Below, one piece after another: positions 5,464 through 6,318 of a DNA stretch of 6,318 nucleotides. The notes under the pieces were generated by a model. It did no database searches, was not told the origin of the DNA, and saw only the letters and a program-made list of their open reading frames with translations. The stretch lies in assembly GCA_025361385.1 (NCBI GenBank), contig JANYAJ010000169.1, positions 1 through 6,318 of the forward strand, in the 5' to 3' direction. Every line of letters starts with the position of its first letter. Within the stretch, counting starts at the first letter, position 1. The DNA is from Nitrospira sp. (GTDB taxonomy: Bacteria; Nitrospirota; Nitrospiria; Nitrospirales; Nitrospiraceae). Both the position numbers and the translations under genes were made by a program.

Positions 5464-5828
5464 AGGCCCAGCAGTTCGACGTCGAAAATCAGCGTGGCAT
5501 GCGGAGGGATCAGGCCGCCCGCCCCCTGTGCGCCATACCCAAGCTTTGAAGGAATGGTCAGCTTTCGTTTGCCGCCCACTTTCATGCCCTTCACGCCCTC
5601 ATCCCATCCTTTGATGACTCGCCCGGCCCCTAGAGGAAACGAGAAGGGCTGGCCCCGGTCTACGGAACTGTCGAATTTCTTCCCGTTCTCCAACCAGCCG
5701 GTGTAATGCACGATAACCGTCTGTCCCGCCTCTGCCGTGGCTCCGGTTCCGACTGTGAGATCGACATACTGCAACCCCGATGACGTCGTGACTTCATTCC
5801 CTTCAGCGCCTGCTTCTTGATGCGGCAT
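5460..5828 (-). CDS. FKBP-type peptidyl-prolyl cis-trans isomerase
   Basis: The 122-residue product is a single small FKBP domain that speeds cis-trans isomerisation of Xaa-Pro bonds. The FK506-pocket residues known from human FKBP12 are present: Tyr42 (HYTGWL), Phe52-Asp53 (KKFDSS), Phe62 or Phe64 (PFSF), Val71-Ile72 and Trp75 (RVIKGW), Tyr98 (LGYG) and Phe115 (IFDVELL). [13 protein letters not shown] is nearly the FKBP12 ending. There is no signal peptide and no inserted chaperone flap, so this is a cytosolic FKBP12-like form and not SlyD or FkpA. The start at 5828 (MPHQEAG) is set by AAAGGAG 5 bases upstream; an in-frame ATG at 5885 would add 19 residues that no FKBP needs. It begins the cluster with gcvT, overlapping it by 4 bases if gcvT starts at GTG. 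The isomerase has no obvious metabolic link to gcvT. Confidence 0.94.
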   Translation of the reverse strand: MPHQEAGAEGNEVTTSSGLQYVDLTVGTGATAEAGQTVIVHYTGWLENGKKFDSSVDRGQPFSFPLGAGRVIKGWDEGVKGMKVGGKRKLTIPSKLGYGAQGAGGLIPPHATLIFDVELLGL

Positions 5829-5833
5829 ACCTA

Positions 5834-5840
5834 CTCCTTT
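5834..5840 (-). promoter_or_regulatory. Ribosome-binding site that fixes the FKBP start
   Basis: AAAGGAG on the minus strand ends 5 bases before the ATG at 5828. It is a near-perfect Shine-Dalgarno sequence and favours this start over the in-frame ATG at 5885. Confidence 0.8.
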
Positions 5841-5960
5841 CCTAGTCGTTGACCACCTAACCATCCGAGTGGACGGCAATAACATAATTGATTGCGATGC
5901 GTAGAATCTCCTGCCGACAGCGAGGCCGGGAATCTATGTCGAGCGCTCAATACATGACGT

Positions 5961-6318
5961 TCACGGATGTGGCGTACGGGAGTCCGGCTCAGAGAAGATG
6001 ACCACACTGGCCGTGTAGCCGTGCAGGAAATTGCGTCCCCCGACCGGACCAATCTCTCCTTGCGCGAAAAAACCAGCCGTCGGGAGAGACCCGAGGCGCT
6101 CTTGCACAACTCCACTATCGTGATGGGGCTGGCCAAAGAGGCCCTCTCCACGCCCGCAACAACTGAACAAGAGGGCTCCGAGCGGGGGATTCTGGTGCTT
6201 CGCTCGATCCGCAGCCAGGAGAAAGTGCAAGTCGTCACTGGCCGATTTTGCATCGCGGAGATGGAATTGCACGGTCTGGCCTTCCTGAACGACGTCTCCG
6301 ATAGCGACGGCCCCGGCC
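5961..6318 (-). CDS. FIST-domain protein, C-terminal part (5' end beyond the window)
   Basis: The frame stays open to the right edge, so only the last 118 codons are seen. They match the C-terminal FIST domain, a ligand-binding module linked to signal-transduction proteins and proposed to sense small molecules such as amino acids. Key segments are AIGDVVQEGQTVQFHLRDA near the visible start, then GALLFSCCGRGEGLFG, the HHD site, and AGFFAQGEIGPVGGRNFLHGY followed by TASVVIF. GRG, GEIGP and NFLHGYTA are the conserved core. An internal GTG at 6272 is not the true start because the family similarity continues upstream of it. It ends 132 bases before the FKBP start on the same strand. That gap holds the FKBP ribosome site and an 8-bp palindrome, GAGCGCTC (5941-5948), but no convincing promoter or terminator. 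Confidence 0.88.
   Translation of the reverse strand, partial: AGAVAIGDVVQEGQTVQFHLRDAKSASDDLHFLLAADRAKHQNPPLGALLFSCCGRGEGLFGQPHHDSGVVQERLGSLPTAGFFAQGEIGPVGGRNFLHGYTASVVIFSEPDSRTPHP

Noticed and set aside
5020..5706. 228-codon + strand frame opposite gcvT and the FKBP gene
   Set aside because: Antisense shadow of two well-supported genes. The product has no family features.
5829..5885. Upstream start for the FKBP gene (ATG 5885)
   Set aside because: The 19 extra residues are not part of any FKBP domain and are not a signal peptide, and the strong ribosome site lies at 5834-5840 within that extension.
5941..5948. 8-bp palindrome GAGCGCTC as a terminator of the FIST gene
   Set aside because: Four-base arms with no loop and no T-run cannot form a terminator.

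Overview
The window carries eight protein-coding genes, seven complete and one cut by the right edge. Protein similarities recalled from memory, the moderately high GC and the repeat type suggest a Nitrospira-like bacterium (phylum Nitrospirota). That is an inference: no rRNA or other phylogenetic marker is present, and no search was run.

Layout. Bases 1-177 hold no gene but contain a palindromic repeat (50-167). The + strand gene arfB (178-588, ribosome rescue hydrolase) follows directly. A second, longer copy of the repeat (652-822) fills the gap between arfB and the convergent minus-strand gene fabI (825-1604, enoyl-ACP reductase). Further along the minus strand are a secreted TPR protein (1824-2465) and a G/U mismatch-specific DNA glycosylase, mug (2641-3252). 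A 267-bp divergent intergenic region then precedes the small + strand gene at 3520-3753. That gene encodes an exported 77-residue protein made almost entirely of Lys/Asp/Glu with two GGH-containing repeats. A strong hairpin (3781-3819) separates it from the convergent minus-strand cluster FKBP peptidyl-prolyl isomerase - gcvT - Nudix hydrolase (5828 down to 3829). These three genes are packed with a 4-base overlap and a 3-base gap, so they look like one operon. The right edge holds the C-terminal 118 codons of a FIST-domain protein, also on the minus strand.

Most genes are housekeeping: lipid synthesis, one-carbon metabolism, nucleotide hygiene, DNA repair, translation rescue and protein folding. 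The most interesting part is 3360-3753. A good match to the sigma-54 -24/-12 promoter consensus sits downstream of an exact match to the IHF consensus and a 13-bp palindrome, and it points at the gene for the Lys/Asp/Glu repeat protein. The two dispersed palindromic repeats around arfB are the second point of interest. No CRISPR array, tRNA, rRNA, transposase or phage gene was seen.
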